Origin: CBDBIG01 sp965205845 [NCBI: bacterium]
GTDB lineage: Bacteria; SAR324
Direction of reading: 5' to 3'
NCBI GenBank assembly: GCA_965205845.1
Contig: CBDBIG010000001.1
Coordinates: 25,378-89,377, forward strand
DNA length: 64,000 bases
Shown: piece after piece, positions 25,831 through 34,269 of the stretch
How positions within the stretch are numbered: position 1 is the stretch's first letter
Layout: each line of letters opens with the position of its first letter
Made by a program: the position numbers and the translations under genes
The notes under the pieces: generated by a model
Databases searched by the model: none
What the model was told of the DNA's origin: nothing
What the model saw: the letters and a program-made list of their open reading frames with translations, nothing else

Positions 25831-25986
25831 TCACTTCATTATCCACAAAATTGGAGCAGGCCAGTAAGCCGCCGCCAAAATAACCACCCAACTTGAACCT
25901 GAATCCATGAAAAACCAAGGAATAATCGCCTGCGGAGCGGAAAAAATGATGACAGTAACCCAGATGATCTTTAATAAAGGTGTTTT
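25831..25986 (-). pseudogene. Hydrophobic remnant between actB and actC
   Basis: An open frame of 51 codons reads KTPLLKIIWVTVIIFSAPQA, then IIPWFFMDSGSSWVVILAAA and YWPAPILWIMK. The composition is clearly that of two transmembrane helices, but the frame has no ATG, GTG or TTG near its beginning and is preceded by TAG. A neighbouring frame runs into it (LNPLIIFGALHVENT), suggesting one gene broken by an indel. Origin unknown; a lost small respiratory subunit is one guess. Confidence 0.35.
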
Positions 25987-26196
25987 CTACATGCAAAGCA
26001 CCAAAAATGATGAGCGGATTCAAACAGAAAAATATGAAAAAATTCATCTCTGCCAACCCCACGCATACCCAGTTTTGGGTTTAACCGAGACCCTCTCACG
26101 GACCAACAGCCTCAGCCTTTACTACACGCCCCACCGCACCCCCCACCGCACCCTTTTTTTGACCTTCCCATATCTTTAAAAAAAACAGAGAACCCG

Positions 26197-26733
26197 TTAC
26201 ACGGCCGCTTTTTGCGCTCTACGCGCCATGACACGCTCCCCATTGACAAGGCAGTTTAAAACCCACAAAAACGCACCAAATACCACCACCGAAAGCAACC
26301 GCTGCCCAACAGATGCATCGTCGCTAAAAAAATCGGCTATTTTGCCGAGGAGCAACAAGGTGACAAATATGGCACAAACGGTCTTAAATACCCCAATCAG
26401 CAAGCCCAATAACAAGCCATTGTGACGGATAGACGCGTGTAATGTTTTAAACACCCCAAACATGGAAAGCGCTATGCCCACCCATAAAGCCGTTTTGGAG
26501 GCCGTGTGATCCAGCAAATTTACGGTCTCATCAGGCACCCTTGCGGCTTCGGGAACCAAAGCATAAGCCATCACCACACTGATTAGCATCCAAAGCAAAG
26601 GCGAAACGCTCCAAAATAAATCGACCCCGTTGTAAAAAATTACCACCCTATTGGTTAAGCCCAGTACAAAAATGGTTGCAAAACTAAAAATAATGCTCCA
26701 AAACGCCAAGGCAATCAGTTGGTCTTCACTCAT
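26197..26733 (-). CDS. Hypothetical membrane protein inserted in the act operon
   Basis: 178 aa with about five hydrophobic segments: ALAFWSIIFSFATIFVLGL, LLWMLISVVMAYALVP, TALWVGIALSMFGVFKTL, GLLIGVFKTVCAIFVTLLLL and LLSVVVFGAFLWVLNCLV. Start ATG 26733, with AAAGG upstream, 74 nt after actB. It is co-oriented with act, so it is probably expressed with it. I do not recognise it as an ACIII or oxidase subunit; it could be an uncharacterised accessory or an unrelated passenger. Confidence 0.6.
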   Translation of the reverse strand: MSEDQLIALAFWSIIFSFATIFVLGLTNRVVIFYNGVDLFWSVSPLLWMLISVVMAYALVPEAARVPDETVNLLDHTASKTALWVGIALSMFGVFKTLHASIRHNGLLLGLLIGVFKTVCAIFVTLLLLGKIADFFSDDASVGQRLLSVVVFGAFLWVLNCLVNGERVMARRAQKAAV

Positions 26734-26806
26734 TTTTTACCTTTCATTTTAATTCCCAAAACCATGGAACATCCCAACACTTCCCTGAACGCGCTGTCAT
26801 CACAGA

Positions 26807-29800
26807 TTACCCATGCCGTTGGTTTTTCTGGTTTTTTGTTTGGGGCAAGGGGCCGTGGGTTACCTTACGTAAGTAAGTCACCGCCGGCAGCTGCCTTAGT
26901 TCTTCAAGCACCTCGTACTGACGTACCCTCTCCTTTTTTTGCTTGGGCTTGGCAAGGGCTTTTCTCGACACCTCAGAATTGGCATCGGCCAGATTGCCAA
27001 AGGTCAGTGCGCCCGTTGGACAGGTCTGCACGCATGCCGGCGTTGCCTCACCATCGGCCACCTCACGCCCTTGATCATTGGCTAACTGCCGCGCACGGCG
27101 CAAACGCTGCACACAAAATGTGCATTTCTCCATTACGCCTTTGCTACGCACAGAAACATCGGGGTTGAGTTGCAGGTTTAATGGCGCGTCCCATTCATAC
27201 TGAAACCAGTTAAAACGGCGCACCTTATAAGCGCAGTTATTCGAGCAATAGCGCGTACCCACACAGCGGTTATAAATTTGAGCGTTGAGCCCTTCAGGGT
27301 TGTGGTAGGTGGCATACACAGGGCAAACGGCCTCACACCCTGCATTTCCGCACTGTTGACACATCATCGGCTGCATTAAGGTGGTGGTATCATCCCCTTC
27401 ACCCTCAATAAAACGTTGCACTTGTATCCATGACATTTCGCGCCCTAGGCCCACGCGTTCACGACCCACAACGGGGATGTTATTTTCAGCATAGCAAGCA
27501 GCAACGCACGCCGAGCACCCCGTGCAGCGATCAACATCCACCACCATACCCCAACGATAAGGGTCGTGATAGCCCGCTGTCTGCTTGGCACGTTTTGGGT
27601 AAAAATCGCGCTCCCTTTCATGGCCACCATGGTGACCCGCGGGTGCCTCCCCCTTTTTTGCTTGCGCAAGGGTCTGGGTTTGAATAATTCCTCGATCTAA
27701 CTGACGCGGAGATCCACTAACACTGGGATTAAAAGCGCGTTTCCCCGTGGCGGTTACCGCCGCTTTGGTGGTAATCAGCGCCATCTCACCCGATAGGGTA
27801 TTTTGCTCTACGGGCAATAAATGGAATACATTGCCTCCCACAAAATCAGCTACCTTGCCTACATTTTCGCGGCCCAAGCCAATAGGTATCCCAATGGCTT
27901 GGCGGTGGATCCCATAATGCAGGCGTGCAGGCAATTCCAATTGCCCCCATTGGGTGGTAATGCGCGCCAAATCCCCATCGCGCAGGCCCAAAGACGTCGC
28001 GGTTTCAGGATGAATATCGAGCCATGTATTCCATGTAACCTGAGAGATCGGATCAGGGATTTCCTGCAACCAAGGGTTGGTTGCTCCCTCGCCTTGGCCG
28101 TGCCGCAAGGATGCAATAGGCAGCAACATCAAACCTTTGCCTACATAACGCAGAGGCTTTGGCAGTTGTGAAAGGGCCCCGCTTTGCAAGGTGACCTGCG
28201 CAGTGGTTTGTTTTTGGTTAAACACACCGCCCCGCTGCAAGGCTTCACGCCAAAACAGTGTGAAGGGCTGCGAATCACCACTTTGTGTTTGAATGCGCCG
28301 CCAACGGTTTTGTAAAAAGGCTTTGTAGGTGGTCGTTTCCGCCAGTGGACTTACCGCGGATCTCTTGACCAGCCTTGCCACTGAGAGCAACGTGTCTTCC
28401 GCAGCTTTTACACCAAATACAGGTGCCATCACCGGTTGAATCAACGAATACACGCCCGTGCGAGGGGAGGCATCTCCCCAGCGTTCCATAAAAGTGGAAC
28501 TTGGCAGTACAATGTGGGCTCTTGCACTGGTTTCATCCGAAATGCTGGAAAGAGACACGATGGTCTTTACTTTATCCAAAGCACTGGCAAAGCGAGCAGA
28601 CCCAGGCAGTTGGTATAAGGGATTCGCGCCATCTAACACCAGCACTTTCACCTCACCGCGCTCCATGCGCTCAATCAGCTGGAGCAAGGCTGTGGTCGAA
28701 ACGGGGCGATGCTCTGCACGCTCATCTACGCCAAACACGGCCAAAGAACCGACCGCACCCGTCACATAATTTAACACATTCAATGCCACCTGAGTTTCAG
28801 CACTTTGGGCGTGCGCACTGCCCACACCGCCGCCAATCGCCAAAACGCGCTCGGTTGAAGCAACGCGTTCCGTAAGCCACTGCAAGTCCGACTTCTTGGC
28901 ACCGCTTTCCTTAACCGTCACATCAAGGGTGTAGCGCCCCAATTTTTGGCGTAAATCGGCAGCAATATCCGCGGGGAAATTTTGACCTCGACGTTTTAAA
29001 ATAGCGTTCGCCAAATACAATGCCACCACTCCTTCAGTCCCCGGCCGAATGGGTGTCCAGTTGTCAGCATTGGCACCTGTGAGCCCACGGTGTGCACCAA
29101 TATGGACAAAGCGGCCCTTATTTTGGCGCTTTAAATCATCAAAGCTGTGCATTTTGGCAAACCGTTGCGCATTTTCCACGGGATTAAGCCATGTTTCTAA
29201 AAAATCAGCCCCAAAGCCAAGCAGCAACTGGGCTTTTTCAATGCGGTATTCAGGCACCTCAGCGCGCCCAAAACTCAATTCGTTGGCTTTGCGCAGGCTT
29301 TCCAAACCAATGCGTTCGAAAACCAGCTTGGGCATCCCCCCAACGGCACCCAACCAGCGGTCTAAAAATGCCCCCCTGCTACCCGCGGGGTTATTGGTCA
29401 TCAACACCAGTTCAGAACGCGCCTCCACTCCCTCGAGCGCTTTGGCAAAATCTGCCTCGGCCTTTTCCCAAGAAAGGGCATGGTGGCGCCCAAATGCATC
29501 GCGCCTCAAAGCACCGCGAAAACGGGCTGGGTTATAGTGGGTTTGCAAAGAAGCCTGCCCACGAATGCAAAGCCTTCCCTGGTTTAGGGGATGATCTGGG
29601 TTGCCCTCTGCCTTAACGGCCCTCCCTTCACGCGTGCGCACCAGCATTCCGCAATGGGCGGAGCATTCCATGCAAGTGGTGGCGTACTCAATTGGGTTGC
29701 CAGGGCTATACTCCACGCTGTTGGGTGGGGTTAGATAGGGAATTAACTTCTCAGGGCTATCCGAACAGGCTGCAAGGCTGGCTCCCACTGCGCCCCCAGC

Positions 29801-29896
29801 TGCCAAGGCTTTAAAAAAATCCCTTCTGCGTAAATTCCCAGGCTGTTTGTGCACATTTTCTTTCTGGTTCTCATTGAGCGATTTTAGCGATTGCAC
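26807..29896 (-). CDS. actB: Alternative complex III subunit B (ActB), fused molybdopterin-like and Fe-S protein
   Basis: Large peripheral electron-transfer subunit. I chose the GTG at 29896 (VQSLKSLNENQKENV), because AAAAGGAT lies about 7 nt upstream; an ATG at 29965 gives 23 more residues. About 1029 aa. Tat-type signal RRRDFFKALAAGGAVGASLAAC with a lipobox-like end. ActB1 half: molybdopterin-oxidoreductase fold with CMECSAHCGM and RLCIRGQ, though the family lacks molybdenum. ActB2 half (from about residue 775): ferredoxin-like clusters CTGCSACVAACYAEN, CQQCGNAGCEAVCP, CTFCVQRL and CVQTCPTGALTFGN. The fusion of B1 and B2 is usual for ACIII. Confidence 0.95.
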   Translation of the reverse strand: MQSLKSLNENQKENVHKQPGNLRRRDFFKALAAGGAVGASLAACSDSPEKLIPYLTPPNSVEYSPGNPIEYATTCMECSAHCGMLVRTREGRAVKAEGNPDHPLNQGRLCIRGQASLQTHYNPARFRGALRRDAFGRHHALSWEKAEADFAKALEGVEARSELVLMTNNPAGSRGAFLDRWLGAVGGMPKLVFERIGLESLRKANELSFGRAEVPEYRIEKAQLLLGFGADFLETWLNPVENAQRFAKMHSFDDLKRQNKGRFVHIGAHRGLTGANADNWTPIRPGTEGVVALYLANAILKRRGQNFPADIAADLRQKLGRYTLDVTVKESGAKKSDLQWLTERVASTERVLAIGGGVGSAHAQSAETQVALNVLNYVTGAVGSLAVFGVDERAEHRPVSTTALLQLIERMERGEVKVLVLDGANPLYQLPGSARFASALDKVKTIVSLSSISDETSARAHIVLPSSTFMERWGDASPRTGVYSLIQPVMAPVFGVKAAEDTLLSVARLVKRSAVSPLAETTTYKAFLQNRWRRIQTQSGDSQPFTLFWREALQRGGVFNQKQTTAQVTLQSGALSQLPKPLRYVGKGLMLLPIASLRHGQGEGATNPWLQEIPDPISQVTWNTWLDIHPETATSLGLRDGDLARITTQWGQLELPARLHYGIHRQAIGIPIGLGRENVGKVADFVGGNVFHLLPVEQNTLSGEMALITTKAAVTATGKRAFNPSVSGSPRQLDRGIIQTQTLAQAKKGEAPAGHHGGHERERDFYPKRAKQTAGYHDPYRWGMVVDVDRCTGCSACVAACYAENNIPVVGRERVGLGREMSWIQVQRFIEGEGDDTTTLMQPMMCQQCGNAGCEAVCPVYATYHNPEGLNAQIYNRCVGTRYCSNNCAYKVRRFNWFQYEWDAPLNLQLNPDVSVRSKGVMEKCTFCVQRLRRARQLANDQGREVADGEATPACVQTCPTGALTFGNLADANSEVSRKALAKPKQKKERVRQYEVLEELRQLPAVTYLRKVTHGPLPQTKNQKNQRHG

Positions 29897-29995
29897 AAAA
29901 TTATCCTTTTCAAAAACCCTATTGTAAAACAAATTCAACCCGCTGCAACGTTTACGGCAAGGCATTTATGGATGGCCTCATCTTTTGTAAAAGAT

Positions 29996-30736
29996 TTAGT
30001 AGTGACACGTCAAACAATCCGTTAGCAATGGGCGCGCATACCCCTTAGGGTGTTGACCATTTTTAATTTTGTGCGGGGCTTCGATCGCAGCAATCGCACG
30101 TTTGGCATTTTTGACCCCAGGCACACTCAAATGGCATTCCAAACACCAACCCATTGTGCCAAAGCGCTTATCTTGCTTTTTTACCACCGCCATGGTTTGA
30201 ATTTCACCGTGACAGGTTTGGCAAGGGACCCCTTCAGGAAAGGTTTTATTTTGCGCATTCACGTGTTTTTGATGGGGAAACCGAACAAAATCGGGCAGGT
30301 CAAACACTTTAACCCAAGGAATAGGTTCTTGACGCTTCCAATAATCCATCACTTTTTTTACCTCGGGACGGTCGGTTGCCACGGCTTGATGACACCCTGC
30401 ACAGACGTACACGGGCGGCACCCCAGCACTGTTTGAACGCCGTGCATAAAGGTGGCAGTATTGGCAGTCAATCTGGTTTTTTCCCGCATGCAGTTCGTGA
30501 CTAAAGGCAATGGGCTGAAGGTTAGGGTCCAGCTTGGCTTTCTTCGCAAGGGCACTTTGATTTTTGCCCATGGTTTTTGCATCTAAAATACCCCGAGGTG
30601 CTTTAGAATCCACGGTGCCGTTTGGTGCCAAGGTGCTTTGTGCCAAAGTGCTTTGCGTAAACACAAAAGAAAGAAGAACGATGACAACCAGCAAGGTCAA
30701 AGCCCATGGTTTAACAAAGAGAGGGAGCCTTTTCAC
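29996..30736 (-). CDS. actA: Alternative complex III subunit A (ActA), pentaheme cytochrome c
   Basis: First gene of the act operon; periplasmic pentaheme cytochrome anchored by an N-terminal helix (ALTLLVVIVLLSFVFT, residues 12-27). 246 aa. Five CXXCH motifs: CQYCH 91-95, CAGCH 112-116, CQTCH 172-176, CLECH 198-202 and CLTCH 241-245. ATG absent; the start is a GTG at 30736 after AGGA. Receives electrons from ActB and passes them to ActE or an oxidase. The oxidase genes are not in the window. Confidence 0.95.
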   Translation of the reverse strand: MKRLPLFVKPWALTLLVVIVLLSFVFTQSTLAQSTLAPNGTVDSKAPRGILDAKTMGKNQSALAKKAKLDPNLQPIAFSHELHAGKNQIDCQYCHLYARRSNSAGVPPVYVCAGCHQAVATDRPEVKKVMDYWKRQEPIPWVKVFDLPDFVRFPHQKHVNAQNKTFPEGVPCQTCHGEIQTMAVVKKQDKRFGTMGWCLECHLSVPGVKNAKRAIAAIEAPHKIKNGQHPKGYARPLLTDCLTCHY

Positions 30737-31136
30737 CGCACGATTTCCTGCTTGATGGTGGTGTTAAAAAACGGTATAGCGTATTAACGAAAGAACACCC
30801 AACAAAGGGTAGGCGTGTAACCATAAACCGCATGGCCTGCGCTTGCCTTGGATGACATTTGTTTCATATGGGGGTCTTCACCAAAACAAGGAATAACGAG
30901 AATATTCACGCGGATGTCGCCCTCGGTAAGAATACAGGCTATTATGGCCGAACAAAATAGTGTGTGAAGTGCAACCCTCGCATCACGCTTAAGGGCGCCT
31001 CAAAACACAAAACGCCCCCATGGTGCCTGTTTTGTGTGCTGGTGGCAAGTCTTAAAAAACGCAACGTCGTAAAACCTTTTAAGGATCCCCCAAAAATGCA
31101 GTCAAAACAAAAACATTGACTGGCGCATACAATTTT
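30737..31136. other. Intergenic region upstream of act, no gene recognised
   Basis: It contains the candidate act promoter at 30773-30802; otherwise I see no gene or element here. Confidence 0.5.
30773..30802 (-). promoter_or_regulatory. Candidate promoter of the act operon
   Basis: On the minus strand TTGGGT (30797-30802), 18-nt spacer, TATACC (30773-30778), about 35 bp before the actA start. A moderate match to a sigma-70 promoter; by inspection only. Confidence 0.3.
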
Positions 31137-33317
31137 CTAGGGCTGGCTTTTGATGGGTTGAATCACGCTTGCGGGTGTCCTACCGGTGGCCGCTTCAATC
31201 AGAGCATCGAGTGCCAAAGCACCATGCCCTTGCAAAGATGTGCCCTTGGGCAGGACGACAAAGGGGTTGATGTCAATGCTTTCGAGGCTAGATTGGTGAG
31301 TGTGCGCATAGATCGACAGACGGCTTAGTGCTTGAGCAAGGGCTTCAACGTTCATCTTGGGTCTGCCTCTCACACCATGGAGCAAAGGTGCTGCCTGAAT
31401 ACTGTTTACCATCTGCATCGCTTCCTCCTCACCAAAGGGGGCTAGGCGAAACACGATATCGTGAAACACCTCCACAAAAACCCCTCCCAAACCAAACATC
31501 ACTACAGGGCCAAACACGGCATCGCGCGTAACCCCCAAAATGGTTTCGACCCCCCCAAAGACCATGGGACTCATCAACACGCCGTCGAGTTTGGCTTGGG
31601 GCTTGGCCTGCTGGGCACGCTTCATCAAGGTGACAAATCCCGTTTGTGCTTCCTTGGCAGATTGTACATTGAGGAGCACGCCATCCACCTCGGTTTTGTG
31701 CAAAATATCGGGGGAGACAATCTTCATTGCCAAGGGCACCCCCCATTGCTGATACGTGTTCGCTGCTTCCTCAGCAGACTGCACCAAGGTTTCGCTTAAT
31801 GAAGGAATCCCTGCACTGGCCAAAATACGTTTGGCTTGGTATTCATTGATGCCATGGTGAGGGGGGGCAAGTGCCCCGCTGGCCAACGGCAATGGCTTGG
31901 CAGGGGTTTTATCTTGAAAAATACGCGCAAAATGAACCATGGCTGCCAAGCATTCCATGGCACGGGTTGGATCTTGGTAGAGTTGAAAACCTGCTTCCTC
32001 ATAGGGGCGAATTACCTCTTCATCATCCCAAAGGCAAGAAAGGAGCAACGGTTTTTTGGGAAAGCGCTTCCGCAACGCAATCAACGGCTTTTCGAGTTGT
32101 TTCATGAGGGTTTTGCTTATCCCCACCGTGGCCAAAAAAAAGACAATCGAGTCGTAGTTTCCCTCACTAAGCATCAGTTCAAGGTTTTTTTCGACCAAAT
32201 GGATGTCACTTAGGGCTTGGGCAGTAATATCAACGGGGTTGCCCACGGCCGCGTAAGGCAACAGGGCTTTGAATTTTTGCTGTAATGCTTCAGGGGTTTC
32301 TGGAATATTGAGGTTTAAATCCGCTGCATCATCCGCCATAATAACCCCGACACCTCCGGAAATGGTGATCAACCCAACCCGATTTGTTTTGGGAAACACC
32401 CCGCGAGCACAGGCATGGCTAATGTCCATCAATTCATCGAGGGTTTTTGCCCGATGCACCCCATAGGTTGCAAACAGCGCATCGTACATTGCATCTGTCC
32501 CCGCCAAAGAAGCTGTGTGTGAGGCCGCTGCTTTCGCCCCCAATTCACTGCGCCCCACTTTAAGCATCACCACGGGCTTTTTTTGCTGCTTGGCCGCTGC
32601 TAGGGCGCGTTCGAGGGGTTCTTTGGTGGTAACGCCCTCCAAATACGCCATAATGACCTTGGTGTTTTCATCATAGGCCATGTATTCTAAAACCTCTGCA
32701 ACATCTACATCCATGGAGTTCCCCGTGGTGGCCCACAGGCTTACCCCCATTTTCTTCTTATGCGCCAAGGCAAGGCAGTACACGCCAACAGCACCGCTTT
32801 GGCTGATGACCCCCACCGTCCCCGCCTGAGGGCGGTAGTAGTCGATCGAACTGCTAAAGGTACCTAACAGACCGCGGCGCAAATTGACCACGCCCATGCA
32901 ATTAGGACCCATCACACGCACATTACCTTCACGGGCAATGTCGAGCATGCGTGCTTGTAAGGCTTTTCCCGCCGCATCCACCTCAGCAAAACCGCTTGAA
33001 AAAATGACAGCCGCGCGGACCCCTTTACGCACACAGGTTTCCATGGCTTGCGGGGCCAATTTGGCGGGCACAATCACAAAGGCCAAATCTATCTCTTCGG
33101 GAACTTCTACCAGGCTGGCGTAGGTTTTATCCCCTTGCACCACGGGGTGAGTGGGATTGATGGGGTAAAGTGGCCCGCTAAATTGATTGTCACGCAAAAA
33201 CCGATAGGTACGTCCGCCAATTTTTTCGGGGTTTGCGCTGGCCCCTACCACCGCAATGGAACGCGGGTGGAAAAAAAACGCTATGTTCTTGCTGCTCGAG
33301 GGTTTGCGCATATGCAT
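31137..33317 (-). CDS. NDP-forming acyl-CoA synthetase (acetate-CoA ligase, ADP-forming, alpha-beta fusion)
   Basis: Interconverts acyl-CoA plus ADP/GDP and phosphate with the acid plus NTP, through a phospho-histidine. About 726 aa from the ATG at 33317 (MHMRKPSSSKNIAFFFHPRS). Domains: CoA-binding Rossmann (PRSIAVVGASANPEKIGG), two succinyl-CoA-ligase-like domains (GPNCMGVVN, GVISQSGAVG, and the phospho-His segment AAASHTASLAG), then an ATP-grasp domain from about residue 495 (NEYQAKRILASAGIPSL, GVTRDAVFGPVVMFGLGGVF, and INPFVV at the end). A longer upstream frame to 33428 is unlikely. Stand-alone gene; substrate could be acetate or a branched or aryl acid. Confidence 0.85.
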   Translation of the reverse strand: MHMRKPSSSKNIAFFFHPRSIAVVGASANPEKIGGRTYRFLRDNQFSGPLYPINPTHPVVQGDKTYASLVEVPEEIDLAFVIVPAKLAPQAMETCVRKGVRAAVIFSSGFAEVDAAGKALQARMLDIAREGNVRVMGPNCMGVVNLRRGLLGTFSSSIDYYRPQAGTVGVISQSGAVGVYCLALAHKKKMGVSLWATTGNSMDVDVAEVLEYMAYDENTKVIMAYLEGVTTKEPLERALAAAKQQKKPVVMLKVGRSELGAKAAASHTASLAGTDAMYDALFATYGVHRAKTLDELMDISHACARGVFPKTNRVGLITISGGVGVIMADDAADLNLNIPETPEALQQKFKALLPYAAVGNPVDITAQALSDIHLVEKNLELMLSEGNYDSIVFFLATVGISKTLMKQLEKPLIALRKRFPKKPLLLSCLWDDEEVIRPYEEAGFQLYQDPTRAMECLAAMVHFARIFQDKTPAKPLPLASGALAPPHHGINEYQAKRILASAGIPSLSETLVQSAEEAANTYQQWGVPLAMKIVSPDILHKTEVDGVLLNVQSAKEAQTGFVTLMKRAQQAKPQAKLDGVLMSPMVFGGVETILGVTRDAVFGPVVMFGLGGVFVEVFHDIVFRLAPFGEEEAMQMVNSIQAAPLLHGVRGRPKMNVEALAQALSRLSIYAHTHQSSLESIDINPFVVLPKGTSLQGHGALALDALIEAATGRTPASVIQPIKSQP

Positions 33318-34269
33318 TTGTTCTTTATGCCCTTTTACAAAAATAAACAGGTACCCCCATGTGCCAAAGGGAATGGTAAAGGGTATCATGCTATTTCCAC
33401 CGCAAAAAACTATTCCGCATGGTGTCAAGTGTTATATTGCAACGGGCCACCCAACGCAAGTACCACAAAGCGTACATTGTAAACAAAACCCCGCAAAATA
33501 CACGCGTGAAGCAGCAATAAAGAAGGTGCCCTTAAACCAGAAAATCCCATAAGGATTTCCCCCACCCACCCCCATCGCCAACTTAGAAACACGCCCACTG
33601 AGTGTAGAAGAAACGAAACGTTTGTTGCGCTTGTTGCAAAAGCAGCTGCCAGCCTTGCCTATGGATGCGCGGCCATTTAAGCAAACTCGCGTTATCCACG
33701 CGCCGTTAAGGCGTGGCGGTATCTAAAGCGAATTATGTGTGTCTGAGGTAGTCCATTTTTGGAAAAAAGCGAACAAAAAATAGAGCATTGTACACATAAA
33801 ATTTCGTGCTACCCTCAACCCAGCCAACTGAACACCCCTATTTAACGCCATTTTTGCTGCCCCGTGCGACTGGAAAAATGATGGGTTTTTTTGGTTTTTT
33901 TGGGTGGGTTCTCGCTGCCTACCTCGTGGCTGAAAATGTGCGTATTCCAGCCTAACCAGATGCTTTGGCTACTCAAAAAAACAGCCACCGTCCAAGCCCT
34001 AAAAAGCCCTTAAGCAAGCCCACCATGCCCTGACAAAAGGAGGCAAGCGATTGATGGCCGCATCAACGCGCAAAAAATATTCGATTCAAAAATAAACGGC
34101 GAAACGGACGGTGTCAAAGCAGGTGAACGTTTACACGTGTAAAAAATGCCATTAGCCACAAAAATTGCCGGTATCAAAGCATGTGTCTTGGCACAATGTG
34201 GTGGCAAGGCATGGGAACAAAAGTCGCAAAGCATGGGGACATTTACGAGTCCCTTTACTAAAGAAGGCC
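33318..34269. other. Long intergenic region, one possible small ORF remnant
   Basis: Mostly nothing recognisable. A plus-strand frame at about 33579-33725 reads NLETRPLSVEETKRLLRLLQ, then KQLPALPMDARPFKQTR and APLRRGGI before TAA. It looks amphipathic and protein-like but has no clear start codon, so it may be the tail of a lost gene. Confidence 0.35.

Noticed and set aside
26197-26733. Assignment as a cytochrome oxidase or ActC-like subunit
   Set aside because: It has about five helices but no heme- or copper-ligand pattern and no NrfD motifs; left as unknown.
31137-33428. Longer N-terminus for the acyl-CoA synthetase
   Set aside because: The extra 37 residues before MHMRKPSSS are hydrophobic and non-conserved, and the family starts right at the CoA-binding domain.
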